Assembly: GCF_000383595.1 (NCBI RefSeq)
Contig: NZ_KB911581.1
Coordinates: 7,895,519 to 7,959,518, forward strand
Direction: 5' to 3'
Source: Streptomyces bottropensis ATCC 25435
Lineage (GTDB): Bacteria; Actinomycetota; Actinomycetes; Streptomycetales; Streptomycetaceae
Length of the DNA: 64,000 bases
Below, piece by piece: positions 17,715-25,887 of this stretch; position 1 is the stretch's first letter, and every line of letters starts with the position of its first letter. The translations under genes were made by a program, and so were the position numbers. A model generated the notes under the pieces. It had not been told where the DNA came from and ran no database searches. It saw only the letters and a program-made list of their open reading frames with translations.

Positions 17715-19307
17715 ATGGCTCTTCAGCAGGCGCAGGTCTCCGTCGTCGTCATCGGCTACGACGACGCCGCCCACGTGGCGCACGCCGTGCGTTCGGCGCT
17801 CGCGCAGGGACCGACCGTCCGCGAGGTGATCGCGGTCGACGACTGTTCGACGGACGGCAGCGGGGAGCTGCTGGAGCGGCTGGCCGAGGAGGAGCCCCGT
17901 CTGCGGGTACTGCGGCGCCGGTCCAACAGCGGGGGCTGCGGTACCCCGCGCAACGACGGGGTGGACGCCGCGGCCTCGCCGTACGTGATGTTCCTGGACA
18001 GCGACGACGTACTGCCGCCCGGTGCCGTGGACGCGCTGCTGGGCGCCGCCCTGGAGCACGACGCGCCGGTCGCCTCGGGGCTGTGCGTGCGCAGGGAGCT
18101 GCCGTCCGGCCGCGAGACCCCCTGGCAGCCCGAGCTGTACGCCCGGCGCACGCTGGTGCCGCACCCCTCCCGGCGCGCGCGCCTGGCGCACGACACGCTC
18201 TGCGTCAACAAGCTCTACCGCACCACCTTTCTGCGCGACCACGCGATCCGCTTCCCCGACGGCCGCTTCCCGTACGAGGACTTCGTCTTCGGCGCGCGCG
18301 TCCTGGCCGCCGCGCCGCGGATCGCACTCGTCCCCGACCCGGTGTACGTCTGGCACGTGCGCCGCTCGGCCACCCGGCTGTCCCTCTCCCTCGACCGCTC
18401 CGGCATCGCCAACTGGCGGGCCCGGACGGAGGCCGACCGCCTGTCGTACGACATCCTGCTGGGCGCCGGCGAGAAGCAGCTCGCGCGGGCGACGCGGACG
18501 CGCTTCCTCGACCACTCGCTGCGGATGTACGCGCGCGAGCTGGACCTGCGCGGCGCGGAATACCGGCGCGCGTGGTGGGCCCTGACCCGCGCGCACCTGG
18601 CCTCCTTCGACGAGGGCGACTTCGCGACGGCGCCCGCGCCCGGCCGGGTCGTCGCCCGGGTGATCCTGGCCGCCGAGGAACCGCGCGACCTGGCCCGCCT
18701 CAAGGAGATCGCGGCCCGCCCGGCCCGGCTGACCCCGCCCTACGCGCGCGCGGGTGACGGCACGCCCGTCTGGTCCGCGGAACTGCCGCAGGTGGAACTG
18801 GACCATCTCCTCGTCCGCCCCGTGCACCTGCTGCCGGCCGCCGTCGACGCGGAACTGCGGCCCCGCGCGCGGGGGACGACGCTCCGCCTGCGGCTGCACG
18901 AGCTGTACGGACGGATGGCGCAGGCGGGGCCGCGGAGCGTGGAGGCGGAGTTCACCGAACGCAAGGACGGGCGGGTGGGGTTCGCCGGCACGGCCTCCCT
19001 CGTGCCAGAGCCCGGCCTCGACAGCTGGACGGCGGACGTCCCGCTGGATCTCGCCGCGCTGAGTGGCGGCACCTGGGACCTCCGGCTACGGCTGCGCTTC
19101 GCGGACGGCGGCCGGCGCGAGACCACCGCGCACGCCGTCGCGGGCGCCGGGCTGCTGCGCCGGAGCGTGCTGCCGAGCACCCGCCACGGGGTGCTCCTCG
19201 CGCAGCCGTACGCGACGCACGCGGGGGCGCTCGCGCTACGGCTCGCGCCCGGTTGGCGAGGTTTGACCGATGTGGTGCTGCGTCGCCTCACACGCCTGCT
19301 TCACTGA
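17715..19307 (+). CDS. Family-2 glycosyltransferase with C-terminal beta-rich extension
   Basis: The protein has 530 residues. The first 110 form a GT-A core with VSVVVIGYDD, AVDDCSTDGSG, a GGCGTPRND loop and the metal motif LDSDDVL. A helical region to about residue 330 matches the TagF-associated GT2 group (LCVNKLYR, YEDFVF). The C-terminal 190 residues (RLRLHELYGR, LRLRLRFADG) look beta-rich and match the spacer domain found between the GT2 and glycerophosphotransferase domains of the gene at 28880-31807. It therefore looks like a TagF-type protein lacking the final transferase domain. It probably adds a sugar to the wall polymer. galE follows about 90 bases later on the same strand. Confidence 0.85.
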   Translation: MALQQAQVSVVVIGYDDAAHVAHAVRSALAQGPTVREVIAVDDCSTDGSGELLERLAEEEPRLRVLRRRSNSGGCGTPRNDGVDAAASPYVMFLDSDDVLPPGAVDALLGAALEHDAPVASGLCVRRELPSGRETPWQPELYARRTLVPHPSRRARLAHDTLCVNKLYRTTFLRDHAIRFPDGRFPYEDFVFGARVLAAAPRIALVPDPVYVWHVRRSATRLSLSLDRSGIANWRARTEADRLSYDILLGAGEKQLARATRTRFLDHSLRMYARELDLRGAEYRRAWWALTRAHLASFDEGDFATAPAPGRVVARVILAAEEPRDLARLKEIAARPARLTPPYARAGDGTPVWSAELPQVELDHLLVRPVHLLPAAVDAELRPRARGTTLRLRLHELYGRMAQAGPRSVEAEFTERKDGRVGFAGTASLVPEPGLDSWTADVPLDLAALSGGTWDLRLRLRFADGGRRETTAHAVAGAGLLRRSVLPSTRHGVLLAQPYATHAGALALRLAPGWRGLTDVVLRRLTRLLH

Positions 19308-19398
19308 GAGCCGACTGATTGCACCTGCATCATCACCATGCCGCCCGACGCGGCACGTCATCACCATGACTACGAGGGGTACGAGGGGACGGTCGTCC

Positions 19399-20370
19399 AT
19401 GACCTGGCTGATCACCGGTGGCGCCGGATACATCGGGGCGCACGTGGTGCGCGCGATGCTCGACGCGGGCGAGGAGACCGTCGTCTACGACGATCTGTCC
19501 ACGGGGGTCGTCGAACGGGTGCCCGAAGGCGTGCCGTTGGAGATCGGCTCCACCCTCGACGCGGACCGGCTGGCCCGGGTCGTCCGGGACCGGCGCGTCA
19601 CCGGTGTCGTCCATCTCGCGGCGAAGAAGCAGGTCGGCGAGTCCGTCGAACAGCCGCTGCACTACTACCGGGAGAACGTCGAGGGCCTGCGCACCCTGCT
19701 GTCGGCCGTCACGGACGCCGGGGTCGCGTCCTTCGTGTTCTCCTCCTCCGCCGCCGTGTACGGCATGCCCGAGGCGGCCCTCGTCACCGAGGAGACGCCG
19801 TGCGCGCCGATGAGCCCCTACGGCGAGACCAAGCTGGCCGGCGAGTGGCTGGTACGGGCCACGGGCCGGGCGACCGGCCTGTCGACGGCCTCCCTGCGCT
19901 ACTTCAACGTGGCGGGGGCCGCGACCCCGCAACTGGCCGACACCGGCGTCTTCAACCTCGTCCCCATGGTCTTCGAGAAGCTCTCCGAGGGCGCCCCGCC
20001 ACGGATCTTCGGCACCGACTACCCGACCCCCGACGGGACCTGTGTCCGGGACTACATCCATGTCGTCGACCTCGCCGAGGCCCACGTGGCGACCGCGCGG
20101 CGGCTGCGCGAGGCGCCGGGCACCGATCTCACCCTCAACATCGGGCGCGGGGACGGAGTTTCGGTGCGCGGGATGATCGACCGGATCACCGCGCTCACCG
20201 GCCACGACGTGACTCCCGTGGCCGTCGGACGACGGCCCGGCGACCCCGCGCGCGTCGTCGCCTCGGCGGACCGGATCGCCGCTGAGCTGGGCTGGAAGGC
20301 CCGGTACGGCGTCGACGACATGATCGCTTCGGCGTGGGCGGGCTGGACGGTGAACCACCCCTCCCGGTGA
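19399..20370 (+). CDS. galE: NAD-dependent UDP-glucose/UDP-sugar 4-epimerase, GalE type
   Basis: The 323-residue extended short-chain dehydrogenase has the nucleotide loop TGGAGYIG (residues 6-13) and SSSAAVYG. The catalytic YxxxK is SPYGETK, and FNVAGA follows as in GalE enzymes. It interconverts UDP-glucose and UDP-galactose (or the N-acetyl forms), supplying donors. The ATG at 19399 follows GAGGGG and starts just before the first beta strand; an in-frame ATG at 19366 would add 11 non-family residues. Its place after a GT2 gene suggests donor supply for the neighbouring glycopolymer enzymes rather than Leloir galactose use, because no galT or galK is nearby. Confidence 0.93.
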   Translation: MTWLITGGAGYIGAHVVRAMLDAGEETVVYDDLSTGVVERVPEGVPLEIGSTLDADRLARVVRDRRVTGVVHLAAKKQVGESVEQPLHYYRENVEGLRTLLSAVTDAGVASFVFSSSAAVYGMPEAALVTEETPCAPMSPYGETKLAGEWLVRATGRATGLSTASLRYFNVAGAATPQLADTGVFNLVPMVFEKLSEGAPPRIFGTDYPTPDGTCVRDYIHVVDLAEAHVATARRLREAPGTDLTLNIGRGDGVSVRGMIDRITALTGHDVTPVAVGRRPGDPARVVASADRIAAELGWKARYGVDDMIASAWAGWTVNHPSR

Positions 20371-20387
20371 GACGACCGGAGAGGACT

Positions 20388-20444
20388 GTGACGGGATCGA
20401 CGTACCGTGGGAACTGTCCGGTGCCGTTTGCGCGTGTGTACTGA
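20388..20444 (+). CDS. Possible 18-residue leader peptide before the toxin module
   Basis: A GTG preceded by AGAGG opens an 18-codon frame ending in TGA at 20442-20444 (product begins MTGSTYRGN, ends ARVY). It lies between galE and the first gene of the toxin module. There is no homology argument; support is only the ribosome-site spacing and intergenic position. It may equally be chance. Confidence 0.25.
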   Translation: MTGSTYRGNCPVPFARVY

Positions 20445-20557
20445 GGGAAGCGAACAGGCAAGCGGACACTGGCTCGCGGGGCACCGGACGGCACCGGAAG
20501 CACGACGAGCAGGCGACGCGGGACGTAGGACGACAGGGCGTTACGGGGGTAGCGGCG

Positions 20558-20992
20558 ATGCCGGCATGGGACATCGATCCGATCAACGTGCAGACCACGC
20601 TGAAGTCGACCGGTGAGGCGGCGGGCGGCCTGGAGAAGGCCGCCAACTCGCTGGTGTCGAACATGGCGAGCGCGGCCGAGTCTGCCGGTACGGCCGTGCC
20701 GGGCGGACAGTTCAGCGGACCCATGGTCGGTCCGGTGGTCGCGGGCACCCCACGGGTGCCGGTCGGTCCGGTCGCGGCGGCGCTGAGCAAGTACCTCCAG
20801 GAGCGGCAGCAGAAGCTGGCGTACATGGCGCAGCGGACCATCGACTCCGTGCAGGGCGCGGCCAACGCCACCAACGCCTATGTCACGGGCGACCTGGACA
20901 TGGCCGCCGAGCAGCAGGCCAACGCCCTGAAGGCGACGGTGGTCCCGCCGCCGCCGGGTGTCGGCGGCAACGGCGGGCAGGGGCCGAAGTGA
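20558..20992 (+). CDS. Small helical partner protein of a polymorphic toxin (DUF6507-like)
   Basis: The protein has 144 residues, starts at ATG after a G-rich site, and overlaps the toxin gene by GTGA. It begins WDIDPINVQTTLKSTGEAAGGL and is mostly predicted helix with a Gly/Pro-rich tail. I recall this pattern from a Streptomyces family (DUF6507) encoded next to large secreted toxins; that assignment is from memory. It resembles WXG100/ESX-type partners in size and helix content but lacks a WXG motif. A role as secretion partner or chaperone of the following protein is inferred from the coupling. Confidence 0.7.
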   Translation: MPAWDIDPINVQTTLKSTGEAAGGLEKAANSLVSNMASAAESAGTAVPGGQFSGPMVGPVVAGTPRVPVGPVAAALSKYLQERQQKLAYMAQRTIDSVQGAANATNAYVTGDLDMAAEQQANALKATVVPPPPGVGGNGGQGPK

Positions 20993-23472
20993 GCGACGAC
21001 ATCCCCGTCATCCCGGAGGAGGTCCCCGAGTTCACCGGCAACCTGGAGCTGCTCGACCAGCACATCGCGGGCGTCCGTTCGGCCGGCACCTCCCTGAAGG
21101 ACTCGGGTTCGGCGATCCACACCCGCTTCGGCGGGCTCTCCGCGTACTACAAGGCACCCGAGGCGGAGGCGCTGTTCGCGACGACCGCGCCGGTGGCCGC
21201 CAAGGGCGACGAGTTCGCCACCGAGCTGGAGACCGTGGCCTCGGCACTGGACACGTACGCCGCCGCCGTCGGCCCGCTCAAGCAGAAGTTCGACCAGCTC
21301 CGGCAGGACGCGATCGCCTTCCGCGCGAAGATCGCGGACGACGACGAGTGGCGCGCCGACGGTGACCTCGTCGAGGAGAACAACAACCGCCGCTCGGACA
21401 TCAACGCGGCGTACGCGGCGTTCCAGGCCGCCGAACGCGACTGCTACAACAAGATCGTGGCGCTGGTCGGCGGCGAGGCGCTCGTCGTCAACGACGGCTC
21501 GAACAAAGAGAACATGTACGGCTACCGGGGCGAGGACCTGAACAACGCCGGTGGTCTGCCGTGGGGTGATCCGGTCGAGGAGTCCAACCCCTGGTACTAC
21601 ATCCACGAGCACGTCTGGGACTTCGCGGTCGGCTTCGTGGTCGACGGGGTGTGGGGCACGATCAAGGGCCTCGGCACCCTGGTCGGCTTCAACGGCTGGG
21701 ACGCGGCGGGGCAGGCCTGGGTCGGCCTCGGCAAGCTCGCGACGGGCATCGTCATCATGTCCAACCCGGTGACGGCCGCCGCGTTCTGGCTCACGCCCGA
21801 CGACAAGCTGCCCTCCTGGATCCGCGACTCCCGCACGGCCGTCGTGGAGACCGGCAAGGCGCTCATCGCCTACGACGAGTGGGGCAAGAACCCGTCCCGC
21901 GCGGCCGGGGCGGTCACCTTCAACGTCCTGACGACGATCTTCACGGGCGGCGCGGGCGGCGCGGTCTCCGGCGCGGGCAAGGCGGGCGCCATCGCCAGGG
22001 CCATCTCCTTCGCGGGCAAGGCCGGCAGGATCGTCGACCCGATGACGTACATCACCAAGGGCGTCGGCGCGACGGCGGTGAAGATCAGCGACGTCATGGC
22101 GAGCCTGCGCGGCATCACCGACGGCACACACATCAAGCTCGGCGAAGGCACGTACCAGATCGCCGATCCGCCGAACATCGCCGACGAACTGCCCTCGGGG
22201 CTCACCCCCGAGAACTCCGTCCGCATGGAGACGCCCAAGGGCGACGTCGTCTACCTGAACACCGACACGCTGGTCGTGCACAACGCCGACGGCACGGTGC
22301 GGGAGTCCCTGGACGGCCTCAAGCACGAGGGGACGGCGGCCGAGCGGGGGGTCGACGTGGATGCCCGGCAACCCGAACTGGTGGGCGCGGGGGCCAGGGT
22401 GGGCGACGGCGGCTCCGTCGTCGGACGCGTCGGCGACGACCTGGGCGGGACCGGACGGACCGGAGACAACGGCCTGCCCGGCGGCCGCGCGGACCACCTG
22501 CCCGGCGGCCGCGCGGACGACCTGGGCCGGGGCCCCGCCGGGAGCCACGAGACGCCGAGCGGCGGCGGAGGCGCGCGGGGCGGCGGCCACGGGGAGTCCC
22601 CTTCGGGCGGCCACGGGGAGGCGCCGGGCGGCGGTCACGGACCCGGCGGCGGAGGCGGGCACGGCGACGGACCCGGCGGAGGCGGGCACGGTGACGGACC
22701 CGGCGGGGGTGGCGGACCCGGCGGCGGAGGCAACGGCCCTGGCGGGGGTGACGGACCCGGCGGCGGTGACGGACCCGGCGGGGGTGATGGACCCGGCGGG
22801 GGGGACGGCCCCGGCAGGCCGGACTTCAGCGAGGGCGACTCGACACCCACGCCTCCCACCGGCCCCATGCGCCCCGACCAGCAGGCGGCCGTCCTGGACC
22901 AGCTCAACAACCCCGACCATGGGCTCAAGCTCAAGTCGCAGGACGTGGAGCGCATGCTCACCCAGCTGAACAAGAGCCCCTACGGAGCCGGCATCGCGGC
23001 ACACATCGCCGACGGGAAACTCGCCTCGATGCCCGGCTACAAGGACCTCCTCCTCCAGGTCAAGCAGGGAGACATGACGCCCTCGGTGCACATGGCCATG
23101 GAGCACGCGGCGGATCTGAGCGCCCGGGGCGTCAAGGACGTGGCCTTCGAGTTCAAGGCGCCGGGCGATAAACTGGACCTGGATGTGCTGGTCAAGGCGG
23201 GTGACAGGATCGAGTACGGCGTACAGCTCAAGGACGTGCAGTCGGTCTCGGGCATCAACTCCGCCGCCAAGAAGATCGCCATCAAGCAGCTCGCCGGAGA
23301 GATCGCCGGTCAGAAGGTCGCCATCCTGGACATCCACGATGTGAAGGCCGCTGTCACCGACGACATCCTGAGGTCCGTCGAGGGATACGCGCGCAGGACC
23401 AACGCCACCTTCGAACTGCGCTTCCAGGACGGCTCGATCACCATCCCGGCCAACGGCCCGACCTATCCGTGA
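20989..23472 (+). CDS. Polymorphic toxin with Gly-rich linker and PD-(D/E)xK-like C-terminal domain
   Basis: The product has 827 residues. Residues 1-130 are helical and ESX/LXG-like. Residues about 195-380 are a hydrophobic region (VDGVWGTIKGLGTLVGF, GIVIMSNPVTAAAFW) common in actinobacterial toxin delivery modules. Residues about 497-609 are a Gly-rich linker of DGPGGG repeats. Residues about 624-827 form a distinct C-terminal domain. That domain contains FEFKAPGDKLDLDVL (Asp730, Asp732) and YGVQLK (Gln746, Lys748, with Glu742 nearby), which resembles the core of PD-(D/E)xK nucleases with Gln in the third position. No signal peptide is seen. A 213-residue gene follows 8 bases after the stop and is the likely immunity gene. 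The nuclease call is from motif reading only. Confidence 0.75.
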   Translation: MSDDIPVIPEEVPEFTGNLELLDQHIAGVRSAGTSLKDSGSAIHTRFGGLSAYYKAPEAEALFATTAPVAAKGDEFATELETVASALDTYAAAVGPLKQKFDQLRQDAIAFRAKIADDDEWRADGDLVEENNNRRSDINAAYAAFQAAERDCYNKIVALVGGEALVVNDGSNKENMYGYRGEDLNNAGGLPWGDPVEESNPWYYIHEHVWDFAVGFVVDGVWGTIKGLGTLVGFNGWDAAGQAWVGLGKLATGIVIMSNPVTAAAFWLTPDDKLPSWIRDSRTAVVETGKALIAYDEWGKNPSRAAGAVTFNVLTTIFTGGAGGAVSGAGKAGAIARAISFAGKAGRIVDPMTYITKGVGATAVKISDVMASLRGITDGTHIKLGEGTYQIADPPNIADELPSGLTPENSVRMETPKGDVVYLNTDTLVVHNADGTVRESLDGLKHEGTAAERGVDVDARQPELVGAGARVGDGGSVVGRVGDDLGGTGRTGDNGLPGGRADHLPGGRADDLGRGPAGSHETPSGGGGARGGGHGESPSGGHGEAPGGGHGPGGGGGHGDGPGGGGHGDGPGGGGGPGGGGNGPGGGDGPGGGDGPGGGDGPGGGDGPGRPDFSEGDSTPTPPTGPMRPDQQAAVLDQLNNPDHGLKLKSQDVERMLTQLNKSPYGAGIAAHIADGKLASMPGYKDLLLQVKQGDMTPSVHMAMEHAADLSARGVKDVAFEFKAPGDKLDLDVLVKAGDRIEYGVQLKDVQSVSGINSAAKKIAIKQLAGEIAGQKVAILDIHDVKAAVTDDILRSVEGYARRTNATFELRFQDGSITIPANGPTYP
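22630..22815 (+). repeat. Imperfect 18-bp repeats encoding a DGPGGG linker
   Basis: Units of the type GACGGACCCGGCGGCGGT recur with third-base changes, coding for Asp-Gly-Pro-Gly-Gly-Gly. They separate the delivery part of the toxin from its C-terminal effector domain. This is the position where polymorphic toxins recombine to swap tips. Confidence 0.8.
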
Positions 23473-23480
23473 GGAATTCC

Positions 23481-24122
23481 GTGTCCCTTCTCATGCGCGC
23501 CCCGAAGGAATGTGCGTCGTGGACGTGGGAGCTCGACGAGTTCGCACCCCCCGGCCTGGACTCCGCGCTGTCCGTGGCGGCCCGGATGTGCGCCGTGCTG
23601 CGCGAGCACGAACTGCTGGTACCCGACAGCCTCGAATGGGACTGGTTCGTGTACGGCAGCGGTGGCACCGGGCTCATCACCCGTATGGCGCTCCAGGGAC
23701 CGATGGACGACGAGGAGGTGCCCCGGCGCATCGAGCGCAGCCGCCCCGTCGGCTTCCCCGACGCGTCGGTCGGGAGCGTTCTCGTCGTGGGCTCCGGGAC
23801 CTGGATCGACGCGACGGGCGAGAAGCGTGGGGAACACCGGCTGGTCGAGCTGACGGTGGCACCCGACGCGCCCGGCATCTGGGCGGAGCTGGCCCTCTTC
23901 CACGACGTCTGGGGCCCGTTCGACTTCCGGGGCGAGCCGCACCCCGAGGTGGCGAGGCAGAACGCCCCCCGCCTCGCGGCGGCCCTCCAGTCGCTCGACG
24001 CCCTCCTGGGCGTCCCGGCCGAGCCCGGCGAGCCGACCTACTTCGGCTCCGCCGAGGGCCACGGCATCAAGCCCCCGGACACCGTCGACGGCCGGGGCCC
24101 GGACCTGACCGACCTCTTCTGA
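23481..24122 (+). CDS. Candidate immunity protein for the upstream toxin
   Basis: The protein has 213 residues; GTG at 23481 has GAGGA five bases upstream and is preferred to the GTG at 23469 overlapping the toxin stop. The sequence is acidic, has no signal peptide or membrane helix, and looks alpha/beta (WELDEFAPPGL, LEWDWFVYGS, HRLVELTVAPD). The C-terminal stretch ends LGVPAEPGEPTYFGSAEG. I do not recognise a named immunity family. The assignment rests on its immediate downstream position, size, acidity and cytoplasmic character. A hairpin with a short T run lies about 210 bases further on. Confidence 0.6.
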   Translation: MSLLMRAPKECASWTWELDEFAPPGLDSALSVAARMCAVLREHELLVPDSLEWDWFVYGSGGTGLITRMALQGPMDDEEVPRRIERSRPVGFPDASVGSVLVVGSGTWIDATGEKRGEHRLVELTVAPDAPGIWAELALFHDVWGPFDFRGEPHPEVARQNAPRLAAALQSLDALLGVPAEPGEPTYFGSAEGHGIKPPDTVDGRGPDLTDLF

Positions 24123-24331
24123 CCCACGCCCACCCCCGAGCCGCGCGTCCTCGAACATGACACGTGGCTCGGCAACGGCGGGGGCCTGATGGCTCGGTAG
24201 GCCCCGGTGATCATGGTCGGCACGACCGCAGGCCTCGCCCTTCCGACCAGCAGGGCCTGATCTTCTCGCCGACACGGACCGGTCCTTCAGACCGCAAGGC
24301 CAGGGCTATCCGGTCGGCAGGGTCGCGCGCT

Positions 24332-24356
24332 CCGGGCCTGCGAGGCCCGGGCTTTT
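24332..24356 (+). terminator. Hairpin with T run after the toxin/immunity operon
   Basis: CCGGGCCT and AGGCCCGG pair perfectly (8 bp) around a GCG loop, followed by GCTTTT. This is a good factor-independent terminator by Streptomyces standards, for transcripts reading rightward from the immunity gene. Confidence 0.7.
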
Positions 24357-24358
24357 GA

Positions 24359-24379
24359 GGGGCGCGGGGAACTGCGCGA
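24359..24379 (+). repeat. Interspersed GC-rich intergenic element, copy 2
   Basis: The 21-base core matches copy 1 at 20 of 21 positions (GAACTGCGCGA instead of GAACCGCGCGA). It lies immediately after the terminator hairpin, in the same downstream-of-gene setting. Confidence 0.7.
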
Positions 24380-24443
24380 CCAGCCCCCGCTCACCCGCAC
24401 CAGACCACCCACCGGAACCACCCCGCCCCCCTCACGCACTCAC

Positions 24444-24938
24444 TCAGCCGTCGTCCGGCTCGTAGGCGGTGATGGCGTACTCCGCCTCGTCGTCGATCGC
24501 GTTCTCGTCCGGGTCCAGGGTGATCCGTGACGGATGCCCGTCGGGGGCGTACTCCGCCTCCGCCGTGTCCGCCCCCTCCTGCCAGGCGTTCTCCAGGCTG
24601 TCGATGAGGTCGCCGATGGTGGGGACCGCGCCGGGCCCCAGGGCCACGGCCCGCCGGCTGTCGGCGTCGAGGCCGACGGCCTCGGTCACCTCGCCGCCCC
24701 GGACCGTCACCCGGAAGCGCCCTGTCAGGACCTGCGAGCTCGACGTGAGGGTGTAGGTGTACGAGGCGGGGTCCTGCCACACGACCCTGTTCTGCGCCGT
24801 GGTGCCCTCCCGCGAGGCCCCGCCCGTCGCTTGGGGGGAGGCGGTCCCGCCCTCGCAGGCGGTCGTCAACCCCACCGTTCCCGCGGCCAGCACGGCGGCG
24901 AGGAGCACGGAACGAGCACGTAAGCGTACGAGAGTCAC
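24444..24938 (-). CDS. Secreted lipoprotein of unknown function (DUF6174-like)
   Basis: The protein has 164 residues with a GTG start. A basic N-terminus and hydrophobic stretch end in a lipobox, GLTTAC (Cys28), so the mature protein should be anchored to the outer face of the membrane. The globular part begins WQDPASYTYTLTSSS and continues GRFRVTVRGGEVTEAVGLD, ending in a short strand (AEYAITAYEP). From memory this fits the DUF6174 family of small actinobacterial lipoproteins, whose role is not known. It is convergent with the toxin operon and lies near the tetR gene on the same strand. Confidence 0.75.
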   Translation of the reverse strand: MTLVRLRARSVLLAAVLAAGTVGLTTACEGGTASPQATGGASREGTTAQNRVVWQDPASYTYTLTSSSQVLTGRFRVTVRGGEVTEAVGLDADSRRAVALGPGAVPTIGDLIDSLENAWQEGADTAEAEYAPDGHPSRITLDPDENAIDDEAEYAITAYEPDDG

Positions 24939-25036
24939 GGCGACCCCATTTCTGAGCGGCTGTGACTAAGACGCCTCCCGTTCGGAAAACGTTCTGCGTC
25001 GGTCGACTCGACGACGCCCCCGGTGCCGCCCCGCCC

Positions 25037-25675
25037 CTACAGCGCGCGCAACGCCGCGGCCGTGGCCCGCGTCAGGCTCTCCAGGTACCCCTTCGGCAGC
25101 TTGGGCGACCGGACGACCACCGACCGCCAGTACAGGGGCCCGAACATCACGTCCAGGGCGAGATCCTCGTCGACACCCGCCGCGACGTCCCCGCGCGCGA
25201 CCGCCGCCGCGACGATCCCCGTGGCGACGCTCTGCTGACCCTCCCGCAACGCCTTCCGCATCGCCTCGGCGATCTCGGGGTTGCGGGCGGCCTCGGCCTG
25301 GAGGTCGGGGATGATCTGCCCGGCGACCGGGTGGCGCAGGGCGCGGGACGTGACCTCGTACAGCAGCCGCAGATCGCCCTCCAGCGAGCCCGTGTCCGGC
25401 GCGGGCAGACCCTGGACGGCCACCGCCGAGACCAGGTCCAGCACCAGGTGCAGCTTGGAACGCCAGCGCCGGTACACGGCCGTCTTGCCGACGCCCGCCC
25501 GGCGCGCGATCCCCTCGATGGACATCCGCGCGTAGCCGACGGCCGCCAGTTCCTCGAAGACCGCGGCGCGGATCGCCTCGGTCACGTCCTCGCGGAGCAC
25601 GGCCGCCCCGGCGGGGGCCCGGCGGCGCGGCCGTGGCGGCGGCTGCGCTTCGGAGGGGCCGGCGTTCGTCGTCAT
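25037..25675 (-). CDS. TetR-family transcriptional regulator
   Basis: The 212-residue protein has a classic N-terminal TetR helix-turn-helix (ARMSIEGIARRAGVGKTAVYRRWRSK split over about residues 50-78), preceded by a Pro/Arg-rich tail. The C-terminal domain is helical and looks like a TetR_C-type ligand and dimer domain (VAGQIIPDLQAEAARNPEI). The start could be 25675 or a GTG at 25696. It is transcribed away from the TagG exporter gene across a 212-base spacer with a near-palindrome at 25700-25715. Control of itself and perhaps of the exporter is therefore likely. The ligand is unknown. Confidence 0.9.
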   Translation of the reverse strand: MTTNAGPSEAQPPPRPRRRAPAGAAVLREDVTEAIRAAVFEELAAVGYARMSIEGIARRAGVGKTAVYRRWRSKLHLVLDLVSAVAVQGLPAPDTGSLEGDLRLLYEVTSRALRHPVAGQIIPDLQAEAARNPEIAEAMRKALREGQQSVATGIVAAAVARGDVAAGVDEDLALDVMFGPLYWRSVVVRSPKLPKGYLESLTRATAAALRAL

Positions 25676-25699
25676 GCCCCCAGCATAGGGCGCCACGAC

Positions 25700-25715
25700 G
25701 AAACGGTTGCGTTCC
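25700..25715. promoter_or_regulatory. Candidate TetR operator
   Basis: GAAACGGTTGCGTTCC is a near-perfect inverted repeat (GAAACG against GGAACG on the other strand), 24 bases upstream of the tetR start. Size and symmetry suit a TetR-family site that could overlap the tetR promoter. Confidence 0.45.
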
Positions 25716-25786
25716 GACGTCGAATCGGCTTACTCTCGCGTTGCGACGATACGGTCCCGTCCCGACGTACTCGCACGGCAAGAGCA

Positions 25787-25823
25787 GTACGAGAGCGGTA
25801 CGAGAGCGGTACGTACGAGAGCG
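25787..25823 (+). repeat. Three 11-bp direct repeats upstream of the TagG-type exporter
   Basis: GTACGAGAGCG occurs exactly at 25787, 25798 and 25813, the last after an extra GTAC. The 11-base spacing puts the first two on the same helix face. The array ends 64 bases before the exporter start and could be a regulator array or a slippage product. Confidence 0.75.
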
Positions 25824-25887
25824 GTGCAGGACGGCGTGAGAGACGCCGGGCGCGCTCGGGACGCCCCCACTAGCGAAAGCAGCGGAT

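Larger units (their letters stand above)
24123..24443. other. Intergenic region between the toxin module and lipoprotein gene
   Basis: No gene is supported in this 321-base gap. It holds a hairpin terminator candidate (24332-24356), an interspersed element core (24359-24379) and a pyrimidine-rich run up to the stop of the convergent lipoprotein gene. Confidence 0.6.
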
